A program made the translations under genes and the position numbers. From the NCBI RefSeq assembly GCF_965198245.1, contig NZ_OZ240249.1:1302001-1366000 (forward strand): 64,000 bases of DNA, in the 5' to 3' direction. Below the pieces are notes generated by a model, which worked only from the letters and a program-made list of their open reading frames with translations, searched no databases and was not told where the DNA came from. Shown here piece after piece: positions 50,601 through 59,167 of this stretch. The DNA comes from Poriferisodalis sp965198245 (GTDB lineage Bacteria; Actinomycetota; Acidimicrobiia; Acidimicrobiales; Poriferisodalaceae). Each line of letters begins with the position of its first letter. The stretch's first letter is position 1.

Positions 50601-53600
50601 CGACGAGGAAAATACCGAGACGCTGACCAGTGCCGTCACCGAAAGCGTCATTGTGGTCCAGGTCAGCGTCTCTTTCGCAGCGGCGTCCTACCAGGCTGCG
50701 GAGGGGGGCCAGGGCGCTGCCGTGAGGGTCGTGCTGGACAAGGATCCGCGTCGCACGCTGACGATTCCCCTGAGCGCGTCGCCTAGTGGGGGAGCCGTTG
50801 CCGCGGACTATTCCGCCCCGTCGCAGGTCACCTTTGGTCCCGGCGAAACCGCGAAGGACGCCGCGGTGTCCGCCCTTGACGACAGCGACGATGACGACGG
50901 CGAGAGCGTGAAGCTGGCCTTCGGGACGCTTCCCGCAGGGGTGACCGCGGGCAGCGGAGACGAGTCGACGATATTCATCACCGACAACGACGATCCCTCG
51001 GTGACGGTCGAGTTCGCGTCGGCGGCCTACAGCGTGGCTGAGGGCGGCACGGTCAAGGTGATAGTGGAGCTGTCGGTTGAACCTGAGCGGTCGGTGACGA
51101 TCCCGATCACCGCGACCGCCGAGGGTGGCGCGACCGGCGACGACTATTCCGGTGTCCCCGCGAGCGTGTCGTTCGCGTCGGAAGAGAAATTGACGTCGTT
51201 CACGTTCGCCGCCGTCGACGACTCCGCCGCCGACGCCGGCGAGAGCGTGAAGCTGACCTTCGGGACGCTGCCCGCAGGCGTGACCGCGGGCACCGACGAC
51301 GAGTCGACGGTGTTCATCACCGACGACGACACCCCCTCGGTGGTGGTAACGGTCCCGTCGGCCCCCTTCACCGTCGCTGAGGGCAGCGTCTCGGGCGGCA
51401 GCTATGAGGTCGTGCTGGGGGCGCAGCCCTCTGGGTCCGTCGTCATCGACGTGTCCGCGGACGGTGACGCCCGCGTGGCCGCGCCTGGGGGCAGCGCCGA
51501 CACGACCGCGGAGCTCACGTTCACCGTCGGCACCTGGGACGCTGCCCAGACCGTCACCGTGACCGCCGCCGCCGACGACGACGCCGCTGACGAGCAAGCC
51601 ACGATCAGCCACACCGTCAACGCCAGCAGTGCCGACGAGTACGACAGCGTCACCATCGACGCCGTCACGGTCGACATCACCGACGACGATGCCGCAGTGT
51701 CGGTGTCGGGCAGCCCGGTGGCCGTCACCGAGGATGACGCCTCGGGCGGCAGCTATGAGGTCGTGCTGGGGGCGCAGCCCTCTGGGTCCGTCGTCATCGA
51801 CGTGTCCGCGGACGGTGACGCCCGCGTGGCCGCGCCTGGGGGCAGCGCCGACACGACCGCGGAGCTCACGTTCACCGTTGGCACCTGGGACGCTGCCCAG
51901 ACCGTCACCGTGACCGCCGTCGACGACGTCGACGTCGCTGACGAGCAAGCCACGATCAGCCACACCGTCAACGCCAGCAGTGCCGACGAGTACGACAGCG
52001 TCACTATCGACGCCGTCACGGTCAACATCACCGACGACGACACTGCCGGGCTGGTCATCGACGCCACCGACCTCACCGTTGAAGAAGAGGGGGACTCTGC
52101 GGGCTACACCGTGAAGCTGGCGACCGAGCCGTCCGATGTCGTCACCGTCACCGTCGCGGGCCACGCCAATGCCGGCGTGTCGCTGTCGGGTGACGTGCAG
52201 ACGAACACGCTCACGTTCACCACCTCGAACTGGGACATGGCCCAGGCCGTCACCGTCGAAGCCGGCCACGATGATGACGACGACGACGACACCGTCACCC
52301 TGACCCACACCGCCACAAGCAATGACACCGACTACAACCTGACCGGCAGTGATGTCACCGTCTCCATCACTGACGACGATGAGGCCGGGCTGATCATCGA
52401 CCTCAGCTCTCTCGAACTCACCGTTGTCGAGGAGAGTTCCGCTAGCTACACCGTGAGGCTGGCCACCAAGCCGCAAGCGGCCGTCGTCGTCGTCCTGACG
52501 CGTCCAACGGACAGTGATGTGTCGCTGACGGGCGATGTTACGCAGACGAACACGCTCACGTTCACCACCTCGAGCTGGTCCATACCCCAGACCGTCGTCG
52601 TCGTGGCCGGTCACGACGACGACGGCCGCAACGACGTATTCGACCTCAATCACTCAACAGCCGGTTCGGACCCCGGCTACGGCTTCGTCGAAGATGTCCA
52701 GGTCGAGATCACGGTCACCGACAACGACTCTGCCGGGCTGATCTTCGGCATCGACCCCCTCGAGCTTGCCGTTATCGAGCAGATGCCCGCGGGCTACACC
52801 GTGTGGCTGGCCACCAAGCCGCAAGCGACCGTCCGTGTCGCCCTGACGTCGGACGCGACCACCGGCTTGACGATGTCAGGCGACGTGGTGCGGTCCGCAC
52901 TCACCTTCGAGCCCGGCAACTGGGACACGCCCCAGACGGTCACCTTCGAGGTCGCCCACGACGATGACGGGCGCGACGACACCTTCACTCTTACCCATGA
53001 CGTCCGCAGCACCGGCGACAGCGACTATGGCAGCCTCGCAGACAGCGAGATCGAGGTCACCGTCGACGACGACGACAGTCCCGCAGTGATGGTGAATCCC
53101 ACTGGCATCACAGTCGTCGAGGAGAGTTTCGCGAACTACACGGTGCGGCTGGACACTGAGCCGGCCGATGAAGTCACCGTCACGGTCACGTTTCCAGACA
53201 ATTCCGGCGTGTCTTTGACAGGCAGCGGCGTGTCCAATGACGCACTCACCTTCACGACCTCGAATTGGGACACGCCCCAGACCGTCACCGTCTCCGCCGC
53301 AGACGATGTCGACGCCCTCAACGACGAGGTCACGCTCCTGCATACCGCCACCAGCACCGGCGACAACGATTACGAAGGCGTCAGTACCGACCGCGACGGC
53401 GATTCCGCCATAGTCACGGTCGGCATCACCGACAACGACAGCCCTTCCGTCGCCATCAATCCGACCGCGATCAACGTCGACGAAGGCGGCTCCGCTAGCT
53501 ACACCGTGCAGCTCGTCACCCAACCGAACGCGAATGTCACCGTCACCGTCACCGTCCCGGCCAACTCCGGCGCGTCGCTGTCGGGCGGCGTGCTGACGCG

Positions 53601-56600
53601 CGACCTCACGTTCACCTCCGGCAACTGGAGCACTCCCCAGACCGTCACCGTCGAGGCCGAAGACGATGACGACGCCCGCGACAACGCCCCGTTTGACATC
53701 AGCCACACCTCAGAGGGTGCCGACTACGACAGCCTCGCCATCCCCTCGGTGGCCGTGACCGTCATCGACGACGACGAAGCCGGGCTGGTCATCGGCACCA
53801 CCGCGATCGATGTCACCGAGGAAGGTTCCGCGGACTACACCGTGGAGCTGGCCACCGAGCCGTCGGCGGACGTCACCGTCACCATCGGCGGCCACGGCGG
53901 CACCGATGCGTCGCTGTCGGGCAGCGACGTGTCCAATGACGCACTCACCTTCACCACCGGCAACTGGGACACGCCCCAAACCGTCACCGTCGCGGCTGCA
54001 GACGACGGCGACACCGACGACGAAGCAGCCTTCAACCTCACCCACACCGCTTCCAGCGCCGACAGCCAATACAACCTCGCCGGCGATCCCGTCAGGGTCA
54101 CCATCACCGACAACGACGATGTCGGCACCGTCGGGAGCGGCACCGCAGCGGTGCTCGTGTCCGCCGACTCCTTCGAGCTCGTCGAGGGCGGTTCGGGCGA
54201 CTACACGATCACGCTGGGGGGCCGGCGGCCGACCGAAGACGTGACCATCTCCATCGCCGGGCACGGCGGCAGCGACGTGACGCTCGGCGGCAACACGCTG
54301 ATCGCTGGCAGCGAGCTGACGTTCACGGCTGCGAACTGGTCCACCGCGCAGACCGTGACCGTGACCGCCGTCCCCGACGACGACGCGATCGATGAGTCGG
54401 ACGTGACGCTCAAGCATTCGGTCGGCAGCGCGGACTCGGACTACGACGGCATCCCCGTCGACTCGATCACCGTCACCGTGACCGACGCCGACACCGCCGC
54501 GGTCGCCGTGACGGTTGCGGGGTTGGCCCCCGAGCTGTCGGCTCCAGAGCTGTCGGTGACCGAGGGCGGCTCGCGTTCCTATGAGGTGTCGCTGAGTTCG
54601 CAGCCGACAGCGGATGTCACCGTGACCGTCGCCGGGCACGACGGCAGCGACCTGACCCTGAGCGACACCATGCTGACGTTCACGGCCGAGAACTGGTCGA
54701 CCGCGCAGACCGTGACGGTGACCGCCGCCCCCGACGACGACGCCGGCACAGACGCCCCGGTCGAGCTCACCCACGCGGCCGCCAGCGGCGATCGGGACTA
54801 TGACCGCATCAGCGTCGACTCGGTCAAGGTCACCATCGTCGAGAACGACTTTGCCGAGATCCCCGTGTCGCCCCCGCAATTGAGGGTGGACGAGATCGAC
54901 ATAGACACCTACACGATCTCGCTGTCGCACCTGCCGACCAGCGACGTGACCATCGACATCGCCGTCAGGTGCGACAGCGGCAGCTGCGAGATGACCACCA
55001 AGCCCACTCGGTTGGCCTTCGACGCATCGAACTGGAACCAGGAGCGCACCGTCACGGTGATCGCCGGCAACGACGAAGACGCCGTCGACGAGGAGGTCAC
55101 GATCACTCACGTCGTCGTCGAGGGCAGTGCCGACGAGTACGTCCCGGCCGCCGTCACCGAACGCACCGACGTTGCCGTCTATGTCGCCGACAACGACACA
55201 CCGGGTCTGAGCGTCTCGCCTGCCGCGATCGGGGTGCTTGAGGAAGGCACCGGCACATTCACGGTCGTGCTGACCAGCGAGCCATCGGACGACGTGATCG
55301 TCACGGTGACCTCCGGCGACACCTCCATCGCGACCGTCACCCAAGGCGCGTCGCTGACATTTGGCACTACGACCTGGAATACCGCCCAGGTTGTCACCGT
55401 GTCAGGCACCGAGGACGCCGACACCTTCGACGACCGTGTCACCGTCACCGCCACCGCGTCCTCGACCGACGACGACTACCAGCGCAACACCGTCCAGGTG
55501 GTCGTCGAGGTCACCGACAACGACGCTGCTGGCGTGGTGCTGACACCGCCGTCGCTGGCGGTGACCGAGGGCGACACCGGTACCTACACCGTGTCGCTCG
55601 CGCAAGAGCCTTCAGCCGACGTGACCGTCGATATCACGGCCGGGGCCGAGGCCGGCATCACCCTCAACGGCAATGCCACTGTCAGCGTGACGTTCACACC
55701 CTCGAACTGGGATCGGCCCCGCACGGTGACAGTCGCGGCGGACGAGGATGACGACGAGGTGGACGGCACGGCCACGATCTCCCACGCCATCGCCGCAGGC
55801 AGCGCCAGCGAGTACGCCAGCCTCAGTGTCGGCAGCGTCGACGTGACGATGATCGACAACGACACCCCCGGACTCCGCATCAGCTCGCAGGGCGTGACAA
55901 TCACCAGCGGTCGGGCAGTGACTTACATGGTCAGTCTCAACAGCGCACCGGGCGGCGGCACGACGCTGAGCAACTCGTCGCCGCTGTTCCAGACGCCCGA
56001 GGTGAAATCCGCCGAAGAGCCCCGATCGCCGACGGACGTGGATGTGACGATCTATGCAGGAGGCGGTCTGTCGGTGGAACCGCGCAGCCTCAGGTTCACG
56101 GAATCGAACTGGTGGGTGCCCCAGCGGGTCACGGTGAACGCCAACGGTGCTGCGGCCAACTCCAAGTTCACGATCGTTCACGAGATCGAAGGTAACGACG
56201 GCTACTACACCATCCCCAACGAGGCCCTCGATCTGACCGTGACACAGCGGCGTTCGAGCAGCGGCACAAGCAGCGGCACAAGCAGTGGTGGTGGCGGCGG
56301 TGGCGGCGGTGGTGGCGGTGGCGGCGGTGATCTTGATGTCGGGGTCGCGACCTTTGTGGTGGCGAATGGGTGGAGTCCCTCTGATGTTGGGGTGGCCTCG
56401 GTGCTGGCGGCGCGCACATCTAGCGCAGTGGTGGTGTATACCGCGGGAGACGCGTTGTCGCAGGAGACCAGGGAGCTGATGCGGGAGGCCTCTCCCGCTG
56501 ATGTGGTCATCGTCGGTGGGAATGCTGCGGTGTCGCGTGAGGTTCGCACGCAGATTCGCGCTGCGTCACCGGAGTCTGGCATCTCGCGGGTCTCTGGTAC

Positions 56601-57303
56601 GGGTCGTGCCGACACCGCGGCGGTCACGGCGCGTCGCATTCTGGGCGGACCCTCCCAGGCCGGGCGGGTGACGGTGATTGTGGCGAACGGCTGGTCGCCG
56701 CCTGATATCGGCGCCGCTGCGGCACTGGCTGCGCGCAGCGGCCGCTCGGCAGTGATCTACACCGAGCGTGACAGCCTGCCGGAAGCATCGGCGTCGCTGC
56801 TGCGCGACTACGACATTGCGCGGGTAATGCTGGTGGGAGGCACCGCCGCCATCAGCGATGAGGTCCAAAACGCGATCGCCGCGGTGGCGAACGGCGCCAG
56901 CATCTCGAGGCTGACGGGCGACAACCGGATCGACACCGCCGCGCAGGCAGCACGGCGCGTGCTGGGCAACTCCGCCGCCGCGCCCGACGGTGTCACCTTG
57001 GTGATCGCCAATGGCTGGTCCGCCCCCGATGTCGGCGTGGCGGCCGCACTGGCAGCTGCCACGGAGAATTCCGCAGTCGCCTACACCATGCAAGGAGAAC
57101 TGCCAGAGGCCACCGCAGCGCTGATCCGCGACTACCGGCCCAGTCAGGTCATCATCGTGGGCGGCCGCGCAGCAGTCGCCAACGACGTGCGGACTGCCAT
57201 CACCGAGACCGCACCTGACAGCGCCGACGTGCGGCGAATCACCGGCGGCACCCGCACCGACACCGCCGTGCGCGCCGCACGGCGCATCCTCGCAGGCCGC
57301 TGA
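47674..57303 (+). CDS. Giant wall-associated surface protein with Spondin_N-like, Calx-beta and CWB2 modules (3209 residues)
   Basis: A secretion signal (KRCLRSSRLVAPLVLLIVLVG, then ANA cleavage about residue 37) is followed by: two related modules with FQLTCPGQIAEGSTLTCTLTN (47788-48285, 48610-49115); two cadherin-like beta-sandwiches (48296-48600, 49436-49735); a fibronectin III domain (49120-49435); a Spondin_N-like domain (49775-50360; HFSRLIGAVHN and APSPDWFVGVSGL); an Ig-like module; about 16 Calx-beta-like repeats (50670-56250, with VTEEGSADYTVEL and TPQTVTVAA); a poly-Gly linker; and three CWB2 repeats (from 56331; VVANGWSPSDVGVAS, VVIVGGNAAVS). CWB2 repeats bind cell-wall polymers non-covalently, so it should sit on the wall. 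A 13-base G tract in the gene could switch it off. Confidence 0.88.
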   Translation: MSAMKRCLRSSRLVAPLVLLIVLVGVTAFFGLGLANASDSVTVSHDGFQLTCPGQIAEGSTLTCTLTNTAATEEDWPVVGILHRSTDSNRALVRGSPLDVELSAPTPEATIEAGVWWIGSDLVGYSFFDWSGTAAAASGGTTTTSGGTTTTTGGNTSSRQVVISIADDDDHESEEVFYVSLASDGSRNVGVLYNNRQNVRISDSDSKSSDASLSGLRVFAGGGGVAEQPLTFSSTGLSYEITVDYDVTEVTLIPTVTHERATVTVDGVQAESGVESAAVYLASSSTSIAVLVTAEDGMSQTYTVAVERGSRTENVEVGVGGFTLSCPSQVVEGSTLACTLTNTDSVAAPWPVVAIIHSSADDNRALITEDSVIASTESSYGADLELAESQTPDREDYKYGYGELFSGGSMSVYTVYGFEKFDWSGDADAGAERTVSIGIKSDIEEENEDGEVFFVALAASDYTGLSELVDNKAPIVIIDAAPTAPGAPTITSVAPGAQSLTVEWRPPAISGGEEITSYDARWIETSADETDDDNWTVEQAWTSGDGDLSHTITGRDSQTQYDVQVRAVNSIGAGAWSTTRTGTTFSDDAELSGLTVTGVRLTPGFTSEVTSYSGAVGYTVARTTFAATTSDTNAAVVILDGNGNTVASADTAQVDLSVGENIFGVKVTAQDGVATTTYTVTVSRTGQDLSLTPPETAPVAALASTATYTIEFQGDWTTAATPDGLPGGAHFSRLIGAVHNADAAFLKSGEVASAGIESMAEVGGTSALRSEVTGAGPDALGVVEGDTSSIGPTDMESLTATLTTDHPLVTLVTMVAPSPDWFVGVSGLSLLDASGNWLSSHEVQLYPWDAGTENGGGFSLSNSATSPRGVITSIRGTGKFSTESIAALTFTLESVNLAPTGAPSVTGSPEVGEELTAHTSAIADADGLTSPGYSYQWLRVDSGGQATDISGAASDAYTVQPADVGKRLAVRVEFVDDEENTETLTSAVTESVIVVQVSVSFAAASYQAAEGGQGAAVRVVLDKDPRRTLTIPLSASPSGGAVAADYSAPSQVTFGPGETAKDAAVSALDDSDDDDGESVKLAFGTLPAGVTAGSGDESTIFITDNDDPSVTVEFASAAYSVAEGGTVKVIVELSVEPERSVTIPITATAEGGATGDDYSGVPASVSFASEEKLTSFTFAAVDDSAADAGESVKLTFGTLPAGVTAGTDDESTVFITDDDTPSVVVTVPSAPFTVAEGSVSGGSYEVVLGAQPSGSVVIDVSADGDARVAAPGGSADTTAELTFTVGTWDAAQTVTVTAAADDDAADEQATISHTVNASSADEYDSVTIDAVTVDITDDDAAVSVSGSPVAVTEDDASGGSYEVVLGAQPSGSVVIDVSADGDARVAAPGGSADTTAELTFTVGTWDAAQTVTVTAVDDVDVADEQATISHTVNASSADEYDSVTIDAVTVNITDDDTAGLVIDATDLTVEEEGDSAGYTVKLATEPSDVVTVTVAGHANAGVSLSGDVQTNTLTFTTSNWDMAQAVTVEAGHDDDDDDDTVTLTHTATSNDTDYNLTGSDVTVSITDDDEAGLIIDLSSLELTVVEESSASYTVRLATKPQAAVVVVLTRPTDSDVSLTGDVTQTNTLTFTTSSWSIPQTVVVVAGHDDDGRNDVFDLNHSTAGSDPGYGFVEDVQVEITVTDNDSAGLIFGIDPLELAVIEQMPAGYTVWLATKPQATVRVALTSDATTGLTMSGDVVRSALTFEPGNWDTPQTVTFEVAHDDDGRDDTFTLTHDVRSTGDSDYGSLADSEIEVTVDDDDSPAVMVNPTGITVVEESFANYTVRLDTEPADEVTVTVTFPDNSGVSLTGSGVSNDALTFTTSNWDTPQTVTVSAADDVDALNDEVTLLHTATSTGDNDYEGVSTDRDGDSAIVTVGITDNDSPSVAINPTAINVDEGGSASYTVQLVTQPNANVTVTVTVPANSGASLSGGVLTRDLTFTSGNWSTPQTVTVEAEDDDDARDNAPFDISHTSEGADYDSLAIPSVAVTVIDDDEAGLVIGTTAIDVTEEGSADYTVELATEPSADVTVTIGGHGGTDASLSGSDVSNDALTFTTGNWDTPQTVTVAAADDGDTDDEAAFNLTHTASSADSQYNLAGDPVRVTITDNDDVGTVGSGTAAVLVSADSFELVEGGSGDYTITLGGRRPTEDVTISIAGHGGSDVTLGGNTLIAGSELTFTAANWSTAQTVTVTAVPDDDAIDESDVTLKHSVGSADSDYDGIPVDSITVTVTDADTAAVAVTVAGLAPELSAPELSVTEGGSRSYEVSLSSQPTADVTVTVAGHDGSDLTLSDTMLTFTAENWSTAQTVTVTAAPDDDAGTDAPVELTHAAASGDRDYDRISVDSVKVTIVENDFAEIPVSPPQLRVDEIDIDTYTISLSHLPTSDVTIDIAVRCDSGSCEMTTKPTRLAFDASNWNQERTVTVIAGNDEDAVDEEVTITHVVVEGSADEYVPAAVTERTDVAVYVADNDTPGLSVSPAAIGVLEEGTGTFTVVLTSEPSDDVIVTVTSGDTSIATVTQGASLTFGTTTWNTAQVVTVSGTEDADTFDDRVTVTATASSTDDDYQRNTVQVVVEVTDNDAAGVVLTPPSLAVTEGDTGTYTVSLAQEPSADVTVDITAGAEAGITLNGNATVSVTFTPSNWDRPRTVTVAADEDDDEVDGTATISHAIAAGSASEYASLSVGSVDVTMIDNDTPGLRISSQGVTITSGRAVTYMVSLNSAPGGGTTLSNSSPLFQTPEVKSAEEPRSPTDVDVTIYAGGGLSVEPRSLRFTESNWWVPQRVTVNANGAAANSKFTIVHEIEGNDGYYTIPNEALDLTVTQRRSSSGTSSGTSSGGGGGGGGGGGGGGDLDVGVATFVVANGWSPSDVGVASVLAARTSSAVVVYTAGDALSQETRELMREASPADVVIVGGNAAVSREVRTQIRAASPESGISRVSGTGRADTAAVTARRILGGPSQAGRVTVIVANGWSPPDIGAAAALAARSGRSAVIYTERDSLPEASASLLRDYDIARVMLVGGTAAISDEVQNAIAAVANGASISRLTGDNRIDTAAQAARRVLGNSAAAPDGVTLVIANGWSAPDVGVAAALAAATENSAVAYTMQGELPEATAALIRDYRPSQVIIVGGRAAVANDVRTAITETAPDSADVRRITGGTRTDTAVRAARRILAGR
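48334..48346 (+). repeat. 13-base G tract inside the surface-protein gene
   Basis: Thirteen consecutive G bases encode Gly codons 221-224 and the first base of Val. In the present length the frame continues for nearly 3000 codons. With 12 bases the tract would be followed at once by TAG (48347-48349 region); with 14 the new frame meets TGA at 48390-48392. Only lengths of the form 3n+1 allow full-length protein. Confidence 0.9.
51391..52092 (+). repeat. Near-identical 351-bp tandem duplication in the Calx-beta array
   Basis: Two adjacent units (51391-51741 and 51742-52092) encode almost the same 117 residues, including GGSYEVVLGAQPSGSVVIDV and ADTTAELTFTVGTWDAAQ. Only a few bases differ, far fewer than between other repeats in the array. 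A recent in-frame duplication is likely. Confidence 0.8.
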
Positions 57304-57421
57304 TCCCAGGCCGTTCGCACTGAGCGCGTTCAATCATTCCCTACAGAAGACTGCTAGCAGATGACCCACGAAACTCAGGGCGATTCACACTGCCTGAACG
57401 AAACCCAAGGCAAATCAATGG

Positions 57422-59167
57422 ATGGCATTTGTGGCTAGGTTCCCAAGGCTGATAGCAGTTGGTCTTGCGCTTGCGACGGTAGTAGGCGTAGTGGCGCGTC
57501 ACGATGTCACTTCTGTGCCGGCAGCCTCGGCTGCGTCTGCCATCGGACAGGAGGAGCCGGCCTTGAGTTTCGTATCTGACGGCCGTATCTTTCTGGAGCC
57601 GCAGGTGCGTCTCTACACAAGCGACGACACCTCTGGCAGGACCGACACCGACCACAACATCGGAGGCGGCCGTTATTTCGACAGAGTGGAGGTTCGCGAG
57701 CGAGATAACGAGGTCGACAGTCTCAGGTTTGTGATCGAGGATCAGCCTGACAAATCGATGTATCAGTGGTGCCACCACAGGGAGCCAGTCCGGTGCGCCC
57801 ATGTTGAAGTCGGCATAGTTGAGGACAGCGGCGCGCTGTTTTTGTTTGCTGAGGAGGCTTCCATCACCACTGACATCATTGAGGAGGGCCTCGGACTCGA
57901 TGCGGGTCTCAATCGATTTCACTATGTCGGCGATTTTCCAAGACAGCGAGTTGAGCTGTCCGTCGAGATTCCTGGTCAGGATCTGAAGGTATATCGTGAG
58001 GTGTCGCTCGGATCATCAGAACGGTCACCCGATTGCGCCGATTTCCCCAGTCAGAACGCAGACAGGTACACATGTCTGTTCTTGGCGGAGGCGCTGCCTT
58101 CAGATCCTCCGAGTGCTTCCGCAGACATGATCACCGCGTTGCCGAATCTCGTCCAGCCCAAAGCGAACTATCGCTTAGTCTTCGCTGAGGAATTCGACGG
58201 TACGCCTGAGGAGGACGGTTGCAAACCGGGGCTTGACAACGGCATGGTGACCTTGAGCGGAGATGTCTGGCATTTTGACACGAACCCATGCAACAATGTC
58301 GACAGCAACGGTGTGCCCTGCGCGAACGTCGAAGACGGTAGCTACTACATGGCGGTCATCACCAGTTGCTCCCCCGAGATCAACTCCAACGGCAAAGTCA
58401 GATTCAAGTACGGATATATCGAAGTAAAGTACACCGCGGATATGACGGCTCACAGCACTGCGGCTTGGCTGAATATGGCGCTCTCCATTAGTGATCCGCT
58501 CATACTTCTCAAGCACAAGTATCGCCGCTATGACATACCCGTCGAGGACTATGAAGCCGTCACACGCTATCTCGGAACAGCCATCAACCTGTTCGAGTTT
58601 TTGCCCTCATCTCGATCTGAGGTTTCTCATCAATGGATCAACCCATACGGTGAACAACGGTTCACGACGACCGAACCTCGCCGAAGCAGTAAACGGTTAC
58701 GGTTGTGCCGGCGGGGCAGTCAGTCATCAAATCCGGCCCCATTCTACACAGGGACTACTTGCAAATCTACCGAGACCATAACAAGAGGTATTGAGTGGAC
58801 GCCTAGAGGATACCGCACCTTTTTTAAAGTCGACGGTGTCCACGACAGTCTTGCGGTTGTGCCCATGGGGAACATATCAATAGGCTCCTGGCCCAGTTCA
58901 GTTTCGACGGATGGACAAGTCTCGTTCAGCTCCTCTGAGCGACTCTTCACTGGCAACCAACGTGAGCAATTCTTTGAGTTCCTAACCGACGGCGATTCGG
59001 ATTCGATCTTAGAGAAGATCGGAATCTCTCACATCCCATTGGAGTTTGAGCTTCACGCTCATGGGAATCCATCCAACAACCGAATCCAGACCAAATTCGA
59101 GATTGACTACATCAGAGTATTCCAGCCCATCGACCGCTATACGGGCATGGAGCCCGTCTACCAATGA
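57422..59167 (+). CDS. Secreted GH16-like (laminarinase-fold) protein, catalytic Glu replaced
   Basis: A 581-residue secreted protein. Signal peptide (RLIAVGLALATVVGVVA region) is followed by an N-terminal beta domain (about 45-220) with few known features. Residues about 240-580 show a concanavalin A-like GH16 outline: YRLVFAEEFDGTP, KVRFKYGYIEVKY, GIEWTPRGYRTFFKVDG and FEIDYIRVFQP. The GH16 catalytic signature E-I-D-x-x-E is degenerate: residues 387-392 read AINLFE, so the nucleophile Glu is Ala and the Asp is Asn. Hydrolysis is therefore unlikely; carbohydrate binding is possible. The gene has visibly lower GC than its neighbours, and its stop overlaps the next start by ATGA. ATG 57422 is the first start after the surface protein. 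Confidence 0.75.
   Translation: MAFVARFPRLIAVGLALATVVGVVARHDVTSVPAASAASAIGQEEPALSFVSDGRIFLEPQVRLYTSDDTSGRTDTDHNIGGGRYFDRVEVRERDNEVDSLRFVIEDQPDKSMYQWCHHREPVRCAHVEVGIVEDSGALFLFAEEASITTDIIEEGLGLDAGLNRFHYVGDFPRQRVELSVEIPGQDLKVYREVSLGSSERSPDCADFPSQNADRYTCLFLAEALPSDPPSASADMITALPNLVQPKANYRLVFAEEFDGTPEEDGCKPGLDNGMVTLSGDVWHFDTNPCNNVDSNGVPCANVEDGSYYMAVITSCSPEINSNGKVRFKYGYIEVKYTADMTAHSTAAWLNMALSISDPLILLKHKYRRYDIPVEDYEAVTRYLGTAINLFEFLPSSRSEVSHQWINPYGEQRFTTTEPRRSSKRLRLCRRGSQSSNPAPFYTGTTCKSTETITRGIEWTPRGYRTFFKVDGVHDSLAVVPMGNISIGSWPSSVSTDGQVSFSSSERLFTGNQREQFFEFLTDGDSDSILEKIGISHIPLEFELHAHGNPSNNRIQTKFEIDYIRVFQPIDRYTGMEPVYQ

Noticed and set aside
50575..55344. Long minus-strand frames (692 and 544 codons) with GDVDGDG-like repeats.
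   Set aside because: Antisense to the Calx-beta array; the repeats mirror the sense repeats.
58650..58750. Possible compensating frameshifts in the first GH16-like gene, because of an odd Arg-rich stretch.
   Set aside because: The stretch RSSKRLRLCRRGSQSS aligns in the existing frame with NSSRWNIYCGSGTSTQ of the paralogue, so the frame is consistent.
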